64,000 nt of DNA, from positions 1 through 64,000 of the forward strand of contig NZ_KE384030.1 of assembly GCF_000423545.1 (NCBI RefSeq). Reading direction: 5' to 3'. A program made the position numbers and the translations under genes. This document shows positions 9,702 to 20,799 of the stretch, piece after piece (position 1 is the stretch's first letter; each line of letters opens with the position of its first letter). This DNA comes from Metapseudomonas resinovorans DSM 21078. GTDB lineage: Bacteria; Pseudomonadota; Gammaproteobacteria; Pseudomonadales; Pseudomonadaceae. Below the pieces are notes generated by a model. The model searched no databases. It was given only the letters and a program-made list of their open reading frames with translations, and was not told the DNA's origin.

Positions 9702-11357
9702 ATGAGCAGCCTGCACGCCGACGAGGCCTACCTCGGTCATTACCAGTTCACCCATGACCCGTTCGCGGCGCGGGTGCCTGGCTTCAAGTTCTTCCCTGCC
9801 CAGCGCAAGCCGGTGCTTGGTCAGCTGCACCATCTGGCGCGCTATAGCCAACTGATGCTCGTGGTGAGCGGCCCGCATGGCAGTGGCAAGACCCTGCTGC
9901 GTCAGGCCCTGGTCGCCAGCACCAACAAACAGGCCGTGCAGAGTCTCGTGGTATCGGCTCGCAATTCGGTCGAAGCCGGAGGTCTGCTAAGGCAGATCGC
10001 CCAAGGGCTGAGTGTTGCCCAGGCCGATGTGCGTTCCATTCTGGCCCAGGTTGCCCAGCTCGCCCTGACCGGCCAGGAGGTGTATCTCCTGGTGGATGAC
10101 GCCGAAGAACTGGATGACGCGTCTCTCGACAACCTGCTGGCCTTGGCCGAGGGCAATGTCGAGGCGCGCACCCACGTATTCCTGTTTGGTGAAGACTCCT
10201 TGCTGGCACGCCTCGATGCTCTGGCTGAAGGGGAGGAGCGCTTCCATGTCATTGAGCTACAGCCCTACAGTCAGGAAGAAACCCGTGAGTACCTCGCTCA
10301 GCGCCTCGAAGGTGCTGGTCGTGGCATCGAGTTGCTGAGCGATGAGCAGGTGGAAGAGATCCACCTGCAATCCGGTGGTTGGCCCGGTTCGATCAACCAG
10401 GTCGCACGTGATCTCATGGTCGAAGCGATGCTTGCCGAGCGTGGCGCGTCGCGGAAGTCCGCTACCGGCTTCAGCCTGCCGAAGAAACACCTGCTGGCCC
10501 TTGCAGTCGTCGGGGTTGGCGTGATTGCTGCTTGGATGATGCAGGGGCGCAACGACGGCAATGCTGACACTGCACCCGCAGCCGCCCAGGTGCCGTTGGG
10601 GCAGGCGCCAGCTGGCCAGGCTGGCAGTCAGGATGATTCTGGCGCGCCGGCTGTCGAGTTTGCAGGTTCCTCGCAACCGCTGCCGTTGCCGTTGGTGGGA
10701 GAAGCTCAGCCGGTGATTCGCGAACCGCTGGCGCAGGCGGCTGGTCAGGGCGAGCCGGAAGATGCTCCGGCACCCGATGCGACCGCCAATGTGCCGCCCA
10801 CCGTCACCACCGTTGCACCGCCCCAGGGGGCGACAGCCAGTCCAGCGCCTGCACCGGTAGAACCCATTGCGTCGTCGCAACCGTTGCCCATGCCGACTCA
10901 GCCTGTCGCAGCTGTGCCTGTTGCCCCGGTCGCACCCGCCAAACCTGCCGCTCCGGCTCCGGCGGCCGCTTCGTCCCCGGCACCCAAGCCGGCTCCCGCG
11001 CCGAGCCAGGCCGCGGCCAAGCCGGCTGAGAAACCTGCAACGGCGCCTGCGGCCGCTACTGCGGGTGGGAGTGCGGGGAGTGGTTGGTACCGCAGCCAGA
11101 CCGGCAATCATTTTGCCCTGCAGGTGCTTGGCACCAGTTCGGAGAACAGTGCCAAGGCCTTCGTTCAGCAGAATGGCGGCCAGTACCACTACTTCAAGAA
11201 GCAATATCAGGGCAAGGCGCTCTATGTCGTGACCTATGGCAGCTTCCCTAGTCGCACTGCTGCCCAGGCTGCGATCAAGTCCCTGCCGGCCAAGGTTCAG
11301 GCTGGTAAGCCCTGGCCCAAGACCTTCGCCAGCATCCAGCAGGAGATGGCTCGCTAG
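9702..11357 (+). CDS. AAA ATPase with C-terminal SPOR domain (DamX-like)
   Basis: The N-terminal half is an ExeA/DamX-like P-loop ATPase with Walker A GPHGSGKT (about residues 57-64) and Walker B YLLVDDAEEL. A predicted membrane helix lies near residues 263-281. An Ala/Pro-rich periplasmic linker of about 170 residues and a SPOR domain (about 460-545, HFALQVLGTSS to TYGSFPS) follow. SPOR domains bind denuded glycan strands at the division site, so a role at the septum is inferred. The gene sits nine bases after aroB, with AAAGGA as ribosome-binding site. The equivalent position in E. coli (aroK-aroB-damX) holds DamX. The Ala/Pro linker has low-complexity sequence that generates many shadow frames. 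Confidence 0.85.
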   Translation: MSSLHADEAYLGHYQFTHDPFAARVPGFKFFPAQRKPVLGQLHHLARYSQLMLVVSGPHGSGKTLLRQALVASTNKQAVQSLVVSARNSVEAGGLLRQIAQGLSVAQADVRSILAQVAQLALTGQEVYLLVDDAEELDDASLDNLLALAEGNVEARTHVFLFGEDSLLARLDALAEGEERFHVIELQPYSQEETREYLAQRLEGAGRGIELLSDEQVEEIHLQSGGWPGSINQVARDLMVEAMLAERGASRKSATGFSLPKKHLLALAVVGVGVIAAWMMQGRNDGNADTAPAAAQVPLGQAPAGQAGSQDDSGAPAVEFAGSSQPLPLPLVGEAQPVIREPLAQAAGQGEPEDAPAPDATANVPPTVTTVAPPQGATASPAPAPVEPIASSQPLPMPTQPVAAVPVAPVAPAKPAAPAPAAASSPAPKPAPAPSQAAAKPAEKPATAPAAATAGGSAGSGWYRSQTGNHFALQVLGTSSENSAKAFVQQNGGQYHYFKKQYQGKALYVVTYGSFPSRTAAQAAIKSLPAKVQAGKPWPKTFASIQQEMAR

Positions 11358-11387
11358 TTTCGCGCGAGCCTGATCCCTCGCCTTCTG

Positions 11388-11432
11388 ACCAGGCGGTCGC
11401 TAGCACGACCTCCTGGTTCATTCATTCATTTT
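11388..11432 (+). terminator. Candidate terminator after the aroKB-SPOR operon
   Basis: ACCAGG-C-GGTCG pairs with CGACC-T-CCTGGT (11388-11416) around a six-base loop with one mismatch. A T-rich stretch with three ATTC repeats and TTTTT follows. The stem is imperfect, hence moderate confidence. Confidence 0.45.
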
Positions 11433-11467
11433 TGCGACATCGACTTTCACTAGTTGGCCACTAAGAT

Positions 11468-11496
11468 TTGTGGTCGACCAAGGGGCTATGTACAAT
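11468..11496 (+). promoter_or_regulatory. Candidate gltBD promoter with palindromic operator in the spacer
   Basis: TTGTGG (11468-11473) and TACAAT (11491-11496) are 17 bases apart, 114 bases upstream of gltB. The perfect 10-bp palindrome TGGTCGACCA (11471-11480) overlaps the -35 box and the spacer, a position where a bound protein would block RNA polymerase. Its TGGT...ACCA form resembles GntR/FadR-type operators, but the regulator is not identifiable from the sequence. Confidence 0.4.
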
Positions 11497-11570
11497 GACC
11501 TCCCTTTGCCTACGCAAAAGCTGGCAACAAGTCCGGCGCGTATGGTAAGGAGTTGAATTACAAAGCAATT

Positions 11571-11590
11571 CTGCCTTTTTCTTAAGGCAG
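11571..11590 (+). promoter_or_regulatory. Leader hairpin just upstream of the gltB ribosome-binding site
   Basis: CTGCCTT (11571-11577) and AAGGCAG (11584-11590) form a 7-bp stem with the loop TTTCTT. It ends five bases before the GGTGAGAG ribosome-binding region of gltB. It is too weak and T-poor to be a clear terminator, so a role in leader RNA structure is only a possibility. Confidence 0.3.
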
Positions 11591-11609
11591 CCCTGGTGAG
11601 AGTTCCCCT

Positions 11610-14600
11610 ATGAAAGCAGGTCTGTACCATCCTGATGAATTCAAGGATAACTGCGGTTTCGGCTTGATCGCCCATATGCAGGGCGAGGCGAGCCACCATC
11701 TTCTGAAAACCGCCATTGAAGCCCTGACCTGCATGACCCACCGCGGCGGCATCAACGCCGACGGCAAGACCGGCGACGGTTGTGGTCTGTTGATCCAGAA
11801 GCCCGATCTTTTCCTGCGTGCTATTGCCAAGGAGACTTTCGCGGTCGATCTGCCTGCCCAGTACGCTGTTGGCATGGTCTTCTTCAACCAGGACCCGGCT
11901 CGTGCCGAAGCCGCTCGCGAGAACATGAATCGCGAAATCCTCGCTGCGGGCCTGCAACTGATCGGCTGGCGCAAGGTTCCGGTGGACACCAGCGTCCTTG
12001 GTCGCCTGGCCCTCGAGCGCCTGCCGCAGATCGAGCAGGTCTTCATCGGCGGAGAAGGTCTGGGTGACCAGGAGATGGCGGTCAAGCTGTTCAGCGCCCG
12101 TCGTCGCTCCTCCGTGGCCAACGCCGCTGACGCCGACCACTACATCTGCAGCTTCTCGCACAAGACCATCATCTACAAAGGCCTGATGATGCCGGCCGAC
12201 CTGCAGCAGTTCTACCCGGACCTGGGTGACGAACGCCTGCAGACCGCCATTTGCGTCTTCCACCAGCGCTTCTCTACCAACACCCTGCCGAAGTGGCCGC
12301 TGGCGCAGCCCTTCCGCTTCCTCGCCCACAACGGCGAGATCAACACCATCACCGGCAACCGCAACTGGGCGGTAGCCCGTCGCACCAAGTTTGCCAACGA
12401 GCAACTGCCCGACATCGATGAGCTCGGCCCGCTGGTCAACCGCGTGGGTTCCGACTCCTCCAGCATGGACAATATGCTCGAACTGATGGTCACCGGCGGC
12501 ATCGACCTGTTCCGTGGCGTGCGCATGATCATCCCGCCGGCCTGGCAGAACATGGAAACCATGGATGCCGACCTGCGTGCTTTCTACGAATACAACTCCA
12601 TGCACATGGAGCCCTGGGACGGCCCTGCCGGCGTCGTGCTGACCGATGGCCGCTACGCCGTTTGCCTGCTCGACCGTAACGGTCTGCGTCCGGCTCGCTG
12701 GGTCACCACCAAGAATGGCTACATCACCCTCGCCTCGGAAATCGGTGTGTGGGATTACAAGCCGGAGGACGTGATCGCCAAGGGCCGTGTCGGCCCGGGC
12801 CAGATCCTCGCGGTGGATACCGAGACCGGCCAGGTCCTCAACACCGAAGACATCGACAACCGCCTGAAGTCGCGCCATCCGTACAAGCAGTGGCTGCGCC
12901 AGAGTGCTGTGCGCATCCAGGCCAAGCTCGACGACGACCACGGCGTGGCCAGCTACGACAGCGACCAGCTCAAGCAGTACATGAAAATGTTCCAGGTCAC
13001 CTTCGAGGAGCGTGACCAGGTACTGCGCCCGCTGGCCGAACAGGGCCAGGAAGCGGTTGGTTCCATGGGCGACGACACCCCCATGGCCGTGCTGTCCCAG
13101 CGCGTGCGCTCGCCGTTCGACTATTTCCGTCAGCAGTTCGCGCAGGTCACCAACCCGCCGATCGACCCGTTGCGTGAAGCCATCGTCATGTCCCTGGAGA
13201 TCTGCCTCGGTGCCGAGCGCAACATCTTCAGTGAGTCGCCCGACCACGCCACCCGCGTGATCCTCAGCAGCCCGGTGATCTCCCCGGCCAAGTGGAGCGC
13301 GCTGATGAGCCTGGATCGTCCGGGCTTCGAGCGGCAGATCATCGACCTGAACTACGACGAGAGCCTCGGCCTCGAAGCGGCCGTGCGCAACATGGCTGAC
13401 CAGGCCGAAGAAGCCGTGCGCTCCGGCAAGGTCCTGTTGGTGCTGACCGATCGCCACATCGCGCCCGGCAAGCTGCCGGCCCACGCGTCCTTGGCCGTCG
13501 GTGCCGTGCACCATCGCCTGGTGGAAAAGGGCCTGCGCTGCGACTGCAACATCCTGGTCGAGACCGCCACTGCCCGCGATCCGCACCACTTTGCCGTGCT
13601 GGTCGGCTTCGGTGCTTCCGCCGTGTACCCGTTCCTCGCCTACGAAGTGCTGGCGGACCTGATCCGCACCGGCGAAGTGCTGGGCGATCTGTACGAAGTC
13701 TTCAAGCACTACCGCAAGGGCATCTCCAAGGGTCTGCTGAAGATCCTGTCGAAGATGGGGATCTCCACCATCGCCTCCTACCGTGGCGCGCAGCTGTTCG
13801 AAGCCGTCGGCCTGTCCGAAGAAGTGGTGGACCTCAGCTTCCGTGGTGTCGCCAGTCGCATCAAGGGTGCACGCTTCGTCGACATCGAGTCGGAGCAGAA
13901 GCTGCTGGCCTTCGAAGCCTGGAACAACCGCAAGGCCATCCAGCAAGGCGGCTTGCTGAAGTTCGTCTACGGCGGCGAGTACCACGCGTACAACCCGGAC
14001 GTGGTGAACACCCTGCAAGCCGCCGTGCAGCAGGGCAACTACGAAAAGTTCAAGGAATACACTGCGCTGGTGGACACCCGCCCGGTGTCGATGCTGCGCG
14101 ACCTGCTCAAGGTCAAGACCATCGACCAGCCGCTGCCGCTGGACGAGATCGAACCGCTGGAGTCCATCTTCAAGCGCTTCGACGCAGCGGGTATTTCCCT
14201 GGGCGCGCTGTCTCCCGAAGCGCACGAAGCACTGGCCGAAGCCATGAACCGCCTGGGCGGCCGCTCCAACTCCGGTGAGGGCGGTGAAGACCCGGCGCGC
14301 TACGGCACGGTGAAGAGCTCCAAGATCAAGCAGGTGGCGACCGGCCGCTTCGGTGTCACCCCGGAATACCTGGTCAACGCCGAAGTGCTGCAGATCAAAG
14401 TCGCCCAGGGCGCCAAGCCCGGTGAGGGCGGCCAGTTGCCCGGCGGCAAGGTCAACGGCCTGATTGCCCGTCTGCGTTACGCAGTGCCTGGCGTCACCCT
14501 GATTTCGCCGCCGCCGCACCATGACATCTACTCCATCGAAGACCTGGCCCAGCTGATCTATGACCTCAAGCAGGTCAACCCGCAGGCGCTGGTCTCGGTG

Positions 14601-16055
14601 AAGCTGGTGGCCGAAGCGGGCGTTGGCACCATCGCCGCTGGCGTGGCCAAGGCCTATGCCGACCTGATCACCATCTCCGGCTATGACGGTGGCACCGGCG
14701 CATCCCCGCTGACTTCCATCAAGTACGCGGGCAGCCCGTGGGAACTTGGCCTGGCGGAAACCCACCAGACCCTGCGCGGCAACGACCTGCGCGGCAAAGT
14801 TCGGGTGCAGACCGACGGCGGCCTGAAAACCGGCCTCGATGTGATCAAGGCGGCCATCCTTGGCGCCGAAAGCTTCGGCTTCGGTACAGCACCCATGATC
14901 GCCCTGGGTTGCAAATATCTGCGCATCTGCCACCTGAACAACTGCGCCACTGGTGTCGCCACCCAGAACGACAAGCTGCGCAAGGACCACTTCATCGGCA
15001 CCGTCGAAATGGTGATGAATTTCTTCACCTACATCGCCGAAGAAACCCGCGAGTGGCTGGCCAAGCTGGGCGTGCGCAGCCTGAGTGAACTGATCGGCCG
15101 TACCGACCTGCTGGAAATGCTGCCGGGCGATACCGAGAAGCAGGGCCACCTGGATCTCAGCCCGCTGCTGGGCAGCGACCACATACCGGCTGACAAGCCG
15201 CAGTTCTGCGTCGTTGAGAAGAACCCGCCCTTCGACCCGGGCCTGCTGGCCGAGAAGATGTGGGACATCGCCAAGGCAGCCGTCGAAGGCAAGACTGGTG
15301 GCGTCTATGACCTGGAAATCTGCAACTGCGACCGTTCCATCGGCGCGCGGATTTCCGGCGAGATCGCCCGTCGCCACGGCAACCAGGGCATGAAGGATGC
15401 TCCGGTGACCTTCCGCTTCCGCGGTACCGCGGGCCAGAGCTTCGGTGTGTGGAACGCGGGTGGCCTGAACCTGTACCTCGAAGGCGATGCCAACGACTAC
15501 GTGGGCAAGGGCATGACCGGCGGCAAGGTGGTCATCACTCCGCCCAAGGGCAGCCCGTTCAAGAGCCAGGAGTCGGCCATCGTCGGCAACACCTGCCTCT
15601 ACGGTGCCACTGGTGGCAAGCTGTTCGCCGCAGGAACTGCAGGCGAGCGCTTCGCAGTGCGTAACTCCGGCGCCCACACTGTGGTGGAAGGCACCGGCGA
15701 CCATTGCTGCGAGTACATGACCGGCGGTTTCGTCTGTGTCCTGGGCAAGACTGGCTATAACTTCGGTTCCGGCATGACTGGCGGTTTCGCCTACGTACTG
15801 GACCAGGACAACAGCTTCGTCGACCGGGTCAACCACGAGCTGGTGGAGATCCAGCGCATCAGCAACGAGTCCATGGAGGCTTATCGCAGCCACCTGCACG
15901 GCGTGCTGGTGGAATACGTCAAGGAAACCTCCAGCGATTGGGGTGCCCACCTGCTGGAAAACCTGGACGATTACCTGCGTAAGTTCTGGCTGGTCAAGCC
16001 GAAGGCCGCGAGCCTTGCCTCGCTGCTCTCCAGCACCCGTGCCAACCCGCAATAA
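11610..16055 (+). CDS. gltB: Glutamate synthase (NADPH) large subunit
   Basis: GltB combines glutamine and 2-oxoglutarate to give two glutamates, with electrons from GltD. The N-terminal class II amidotransferase has its nucleophile Cys at residue 15 ([10 protein letters not shown]), exposed after removal of a short propeptide. The central and synthase domains hold the FMN-binding region ([11 protein letters not shown]) and the 3Fe-4S cysteines in [12 protein letters not shown]. The C-terminal GXGXG beta-helix runs from about residue 1240 to 1460. The length of 1481 residues is normal. gltD follows 36 bases later and the two form an operon. A long antisense reading across the gene is a codon-bias artefact. 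Confidence 0.98.
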   Translation: MKAGLYHPDEFKDNCGFGLIAHMQGEASHHLLKTAIEALTCMTHRGGINADGKTGDGCGLLIQKPDLFLRAIAKETFAVDLPAQYAVGMVFFNQDPARAEAARENMNREILAAGLQLIGWRKVPVDTSVLGRLALERLPQIEQVFIGGEGLGDQEMAVKLFSARRRSSVANAADADHYICSFSHKTIIYKGLMMPADLQQFYPDLGDERLQTAICVFHQRFSTNTLPKWPLAQPFRFLAHNGEINTITGNRNWAVARRTKFANEQLPDIDELGPLVNRVGSDSSSMDNMLELMVTGGIDLFRGVRMIIPPAWQNMETMDADLRAFYEYNSMHMEPWDGPAGVVLTDGRYAVCLLDRNGLRPARWVTTKNGYITLASEIGVWDYKPEDVIAKGRVGPGQILAVDTETGQVLNTEDIDNRLKSRHPYKQWLRQSAVRIQAKLDDDHGVASYDSDQLKQYMKMFQVTFEERDQVLRPLAEQGQEAVGSMGDDTPMAVLSQRVRSPFDYFRQQFAQVTNPPIDPLREAIVMSLEICLGAERNIFSESPDHATRVILSSPVISPAKWSALMSLDRPGFERQIIDLNYDESLGLEAAVRNMADQAEEAVRSGKVLLVLTDRHIAPGKLPAHASLAVGAVHHRLVEKGLRCDCNILVETATARDPHHFAVLVGFGASAVYPFLAYEVLADLIRTGEVLGDLYEVFKHYRKGISKGLLKILSKMGISTIASYRGAQLFEAVGLSEEVVDLSFRGVASRIKGARFVDIESEQKLLAFEAWNNRKAIQQGGLLKFVYGGEYHAYNPDVVNTLQAAVQQGNYEKFKEYTALVDTRPVSMLRDLLKVKTIDQPLPLDEIEPLESIFKRFDAAGISLGALSPEAHEALAEAMNRLGGRSNSGEGGEDPARYGTVKSSKIKQVATGRFGVTPEYLVNAEVLQIKVAQGAKPGEGGQLPGGKVNGLIARLRYAVPGVTLISPPPHHDIYSIEDLAQLIYDLKQVNPQALVSVKLVAEAGVGTIAAGVAKAYADLITISGYDGGTGASPLTSIKYAGSPWELGLAETHQTLRGNDLRGKVRVQTDGGLKTGLDVIKAAILGAESFGFGTAPMIALGCKYLRICHLNNCATGVATQNDKLRKDHFIGTVEMVMNFFTYIAEETREWLAKLGVRSLSELIGRTDLLEMLPGDTEKQGHLDLSPLLGSDHIPADKPQFCVVEKNPPFDPGLLAEKMWDIAKAAVEGKTGGVYDLEICNCDRSIGARISGEIARRHGNQGMKDAPVTFRFRGTAGQSFGVWNAGGLNLYLEGDANDYVGKGMTGGKVVITPPKGSPFKSQESAIVGNTCLYGATGGKLFAAGTAGERFAVRNSGAHTVVEGTGDHCCEYMTGGFVCVLGKTGYNFGSGMTGGFAYVLDQDNSFVDRVNHELVEIQRISNESMEAYRSHLHGVLVEYVKETSSDWGAHLLENLDDYLRKFWLVKPKAASLASLLSSTRANPQ

Positions 16056-17510
<1,455 letters not shown>

Positions 17511-17519
17511 GCTACTGCG

Positions 17520-17712
17520 CTCGGCCAGGCGTTGTTGAAAACAGGCTCGGAATGCTCATTAACAGCTAGTAAACTCCGCTTCCTCGCCTGTTTGACTCAC
17601 TGGCGCTCGCCCTTCGGGCCAGCCTCTGGCTGTTACTTCCGTTGGTCGTTGCGCCTAGCCTGACCTTCGCTCGTGACGCTCAGAGAGCTGCGGTTCGCGG
17701 CATTTCGTCGCG
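17520..17712. other. Structured intergenic sequence between gltD and hemE, possible dispersed element
   Basis: The sequence from GGCCAGGCGTTGTTGAAAAC onward contains AACAGGC (17540-17546), later answered by GCCTGTTT (17587-17594). Between them is a TTAACAGCTAGTAAACTCCG core. From memory, very similar sequence recurs in intergenic regions of many Pseudomonas genomes. No reading frame or RNA family is recognisable. The call as a dispersed repeat is inference. Confidence 0.35.
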
Positions 17713-17718
17713 ATGGAC

Positions 17719-17746
17719 AAAAGGCACGGCACTCGCCGTGCCTTTT
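17719..17746. terminator. Strong bidirectional terminator after gltBD
   Basis: AAAAGGCACGGC (17719-17730) and GCCGTGCCTTTT (17735-17746) form a perfect 12-bp stem with an ACTC loop and a T-tract. It ends gltBD transcription 48 bases before hemE. This argues that hemE has its own promoter or is reached by read-through only. Confidence 0.8.
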
Positions 17747-17793
17747 GCGTTGGGCTTTGCGAAAATGCCCGCACTTTTTCGTTGGACACTGCC

Positions 17794-18861
17794 ATGACCG
17801 TCTTGAAGAACGACCGTTTCCTCCGCGCCCTGCTCAAGCAGCCCGTTGATGTCACTCCCGTCTGGATGATGCGCCAGGCCGGTCGTTACCTGCCGGAATA
17901 CCGAGCAACCCGCGCCAAGGCCGGTGACTTCGTCAGCTTGATGAAGAACCCTGAACTGGCCTGCGAGGTCACCGTCCAGCCGCTGGACCGTTACCCCCAG
18001 CTGGATGCGGCGATCCTCTTCTCCGACATCCTCACTATTCCCGATGCCATGGGCCAGGGGCTGTACTTCGAGACCGGCGAAGGCCCGCGCTTCAAGAAAG
18101 TGGTGAGCAACCTGGCCGACATCGACGCCCTGCCGATCCCGGACCCGGAGCAGGACCTGGGCTACGTGATGGACGCCGTCCGCAACATTCGCCGCGAGCT
18201 GAATGGCCGCGTACCGCTGATTGGCTTCTCCGGCAGCCCCTGGACGCTTGCCACCTACATGGTCGAAGGCGGTTCCAGCCGTGACTTCCGCAAGTCCAAG
18301 GCGATGCTCTACGACAACCCGCAAGCCATGCACGCCCTGCTGGACAAGCTGGCCCAGTCGGTGACCGTCTACCTGAACGGCCAGATCAAGGCCGGCGCCC
18401 AGGCGGTGCAGATTTTCGACTCCTGGGGCGGCAGCCTGTCAGCGGCGGCCTACCAGGAATTCTCCTTGGCCTACATGAAGAAGATCGTCGACGGGCTGAT
18501 CCGCGAACACGACGGCCGTCGCGTACCGGTGATCCTCTTCACCAAGGGCGGTGGCCTCTGGCTGGAATCCATGGCTGACAGCGGCGCCGAAGCCCTGGGC
18601 CTGGACTGGACCTGCGACATCGGCAGCGCCCGCGCCCGCGTTGGTGACAAGGTCGCGCTGCAGGGCAACATGGACCCCTCCGTGCTGTACGCCAATCCGG
18701 CGGCCATCCGCGCCGAGGTGGGCCGTATCCTCGCCGCCTACGGCAAGGGCTCTGGCCACGTATTCAACCTCGGCCACGGCATCACCCCGGAAGTCGACCC
18801 GGCCCACGCCGGTGCCTTCTTCGAGGCAGTGCACGAACTGTCGGCGCAGTACCACGCCTGA
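17794..18861 (+). CDS. hemE: Uroporphyrinogen decarboxylase
   Basis: HemE decarboxylates the four acetate side chains of uroporphyrinogen III to give coproporphyrinogen III in haem synthesis, as a cytoplasmic homodimer. The signature [10 protein letters not shown] lies at about residues 27-36, and [16 protein letters not shown] and [12 protein letters not shown] are further conserved blocks. The length is 355 residues. The ATG at 17794 gives the conserved N-terminus with [10 protein letters not shown]. An in-frame ATG at 17713 would put the preceding terminator inside the gene and was rejected. A terminator follows directly. Confidence 0.97.
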   Translation: MTVLKNDRFLRALLKQPVDVTPVWMMRQAGRYLPEYRATRAKAGDFVSLMKNPELACEVTVQPLDRYPQLDAAILFSDILTIPDAMGQGLYFETGEGPRFKKVVSNLADIDALPIPDPEQDLGYVMDAVRNIRRELNGRVPLIGFSGSPWTLATYMVEGGSSRDFRKSKAMLYDNPQAMHALLDKLAQSVTVYLNGQIKAGAQAVQIFDSWGGSLSAAAYQEFSLAYMKKIVDGLIREHDGRRVPVILFTKGGGLWLESMADSGAEALGLDWTCDIGSARARVGDKVALQGNMDPSVLYANPAAIRAEVGRILAAYGKGSGHVFNLGHGITPEVDPAHAGAFFEAVHELSAQYHA

Positions 18862-18875
18862 GATCCGTGCAATGG

Positions 18876-18901
18876 AAAAGGCCGCTTTCGCGGCCTTTTT
18901 T
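18876..18901 (+). terminator. hemE terminator
   Basis: AAAAGGCCGC (18876-18885) and GCGGCCTTTT (18890-18899) pair around a TTTC loop and run into six Ts, 14 bases after the hemE stop. Confidence 0.85.
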
Positions 18902-19083
18902 AGTTGATCCTGATGAGTTCGCCGCGCTGTGCTTCTGGAGCCTGGTCGATGGTGAGCAATGGAGGAGTCCTCCGAGTGGCTTTTTGATTTCACTTGTTTG
19001 GTGCAAGCATCTTGCCGGAGGCCTCGCCCTTGTCATGGGCATTGCATAGAATCCGACACTTATCAGGCTCAGTGAGGTGTGCG

Positions 19084-19848
19084 ATGCGGCGCGTGGTTTT
19101 CAATCAGAAGGGCGGTGTCGGCAAGTCCAGCATTGCCTGTAACCTGGCGGCGGTGAGTGCTTCGCAGGGGTATCGCACCCTGTTGATCGACCTCGACGCC
19201 CAGGCCAACTCTACCCACTACCTCACCGGCCTGACCGGTGAAGATATCCCCATGGGGATCGCTGACTTCTTCAAGCAGACGCTCTCGGCTACCGCCTTCC
19301 GCAAGGGCAAGGTGGATATCTACGAAACGCCCTACGACAACCTCCACGTGGTGACCGCCACGGCTGAGCTGGCCGATCTCCAGCCGAAGCTCGAGGCCAA
19401 GCACAAGATCAACAAGCTGCGTAAGTTGCTGGACGACTTGGCCGAAGACTACGACCGGATCTACCTGGATACGCCTCCTGCCCTGAACTTCTATACGGTT
19501 TCCGCGTTGATCGCCGCCGATCGCTGCCTGATTCCCTTTGACTGCGACAGCTTCTCCCGCAATGCGCTCTACGGGTTGCTTGCAGAAATCGAGGAGTTGA
19601 AAGAGGACCACAACGAGGGCCTGGAAGTGGAGGGCATTGTGGTCAACCAGTTCCAGCCGCGGGCGACCTTGCCCCAGCAGTTGCTGGATGAGCTATTGGA
19701 GGAGGGGCTGCCGGTGCTGCCGGTCAACCTGATGATGTCGGTGAAGATGCGCGAGTCGCACCAGGCCTGCAAACCGCTGATCTACTTCGATCGTAGCCAT
19801 AAGCTGACCCAACAGTTCGTCGAGCTGCACGACCTGCTGGAAAGCTGA
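19084..19848 (+). CDS. ParA/MinD-family ATPase, orphan
   Basis: This deviant Walker A ATPase has FNQKGGVGKSS at residues 5-15 and an LLIDLDAQANSTHYL switch region, followed by YLDTPPALNF as Walker B. Such proteins dimerise with ATP and position DNA or protein cargo. No parB-like partner is adjacent, so the cargo is unknown. The length is 254 residues. ATG 19084 follows a GTGAGGTG ribosome-binding region. An earlier in-frame start at 18994 lacks the conserved N-terminus. The gene is monocistronic and converges on the Usp gene across a hairpin. Confidence 0.85.
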   Translation: MRRVVFNQKGGVGKSSIACNLAAVSASQGYRTLLIDLDAQANSTHYLTGLTGEDIPMGIADFFKQTLSATAFRKGKVDIYETPYDNLHVVTATAELADLQPKLEAKHKINKLRKLLDDLAEDYDRIYLDTPPALNFYTVSALIAADRCLIPFDCDSFSRNALYGLLAEIEELKEDHNEGLEVEGIVVNQFQPRATLPQQLLDELLEEGLPVLPVNLMMSVKMRESHQACKPLIYFDRSHKLTQQFVELHDLLES

Positions 19849-19873
19849 TGGCTCGGTAATGGACAGCATCTTG

Positions 19874-19897
19874 TTCGCCCCGGCTTGCCGGGGCGAA
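19874..19897. terminator. Hairpin between convergent parA-like and Usp genes
   Basis: TTCGCCCCGG (19874-19883) and CCGGGGCGAA (19888-19897) form a 10-bp stem with a CTTG loop. It lies between two convergent stop codons. The T-tract is poor on both strands, so it may act as a shared weak terminator. Confidence 0.5.
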
Positions 19898-19901
19898 TGC
19901 G

Positions 19902-20726
19902 TTATTTGACCAGCAACAGGTCGGCGGGTGGGTTTTGCAGGTAGCGCAGGGCGAGGCTGCCAAGCAGGGCCTGCGCAATCAGGCTGCGGCCGTGGCTGCC
20001 GAGGGCGAGCAGTTGTGGGCGCAGGCTGGCGATGCCGTCGTCCAGTGCCTTGGGGAGCGAGCCACGCAGCACTTCCACTTCCACTGTGGGGGCCCGTTCG
20101 GCCAGGCCGGCGAGTTCGTCTTCCAGCAGCTTCCCCAGTAGCACTTTCTGGGTTTCCAGGAAATCGCCCGAGCTGGCGCTTCTGGACAGCAACCTGTTGC
20201 CCAGCTCCATCACATTCAGTGCGGTCAGGTGGGCCTCCCGAGGTAGCAGGGCGCAGCCCTTGCGCAGGGCGTCGCAGGCGCAGAGGGAGAAGTCCAGGGC
20301 GGCGACGGCACGTTGGTAGGGCTGTTCAGGTCGCTCCCCGACTACCAGGAGCAGTGGCGTGGTGAGGTGGCGGGCGACCCGCTCCAGCGTGGTGCCAATG
20401 AAGAGCTCGGGTGCGTTGTGGTGGTGCCGGCCGATAACGAGCAGGTCTGCCTGGCTGTCGCCTGTTTCCTCGAGAATCTCCTGTGCCGGACGGCCCTTGC
20501 GCAGTAGCACCTGGCAGTCCTCGGCGCCCAGCTGTGCCAGGCGTTCAGTGAAGTACTGCTGGGCTGCATCCCGCAGGTTGCCCTGGACAGCATTGGGCAG
20601 GTGGTCCTCGAGAACGTGCAGCAGGGACAGGCGTGCATTGTGCTGGCGGGCCAACTGGATGGCACGGCGCAGGGCGATGTCTGCTTCGTGGCTGAGGTCA
20701 TGGGCGACAAGGATGTGCTGGAACAT
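19902..20726 (-). CDS. Tandem universal stress protein
   Basis: The protein has two UspA-like domains. Domain one (about residues 1-145) starts MFQHILVAHDLS and has the GRHHHNAPELFIGTT ATP-loop-like segment and the end PLLLVVGE. Domain two (about 150-274) ends in GSHGRSLIAQALLGSLA and DLLLVK, close to the G-2x-G-9x-G(S/T) ATP-binding pattern. UspE-type tandem proteins act in stress survival, but the exact role here is not evident. ATG 20726 is preceded by AGGAGG. A longer frame upstream to 20840 is spurious. Confidence 0.85.
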   Translation of the reverse strand: MFQHILVAHDLSHEADIALRRAIQLARQHNARLSLLHVLEDHLPNAVQGNLRDAAQQYFTERLAQLGAEDCQVLLRKGRPAQEILEETGDSQADLLVIGRHHHNAPELFIGTTLERVARHLTTPLLLVVGERPEQPYQRAVAALDFSLCACDALRKGCALLPREAHLTALNVMELGNRLLSRSASSGDFLETQKVLLGKLLEDELAGLAERAPTVEVEVLRGSLPKALDDGIASLRPQLLALGSHGRSLIAQALLGSLALRYLQNPPADLLLVK

Positions 20727-20799
20727 GGTGGGGGCCTCCTCTGAGGCTCGCACTCTGCGACTTTTCGTCACCCGCCATTTTGATCCAGGGCAAGGCCGA

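Noticed and set aside
10561-11080. Ala/Pro-rich repeats in the SPOR protein as a repeat element
   Set aside because: The linker is low-complexity protein sequence and not a nucleotide repeat of regular period.
11488-11556. 22-codon reading frame upstream of gltB as a leader peptide
   Set aside because: Its start overlaps the candidate -10 box, so it would lie before the transcription start. It has no clear attenuator features.
17713-17793. Longer hemE start at 17713
   Set aside because: It would place a perfect terminator hairpin inside the coding sequence and lacks the conserved N-terminus.
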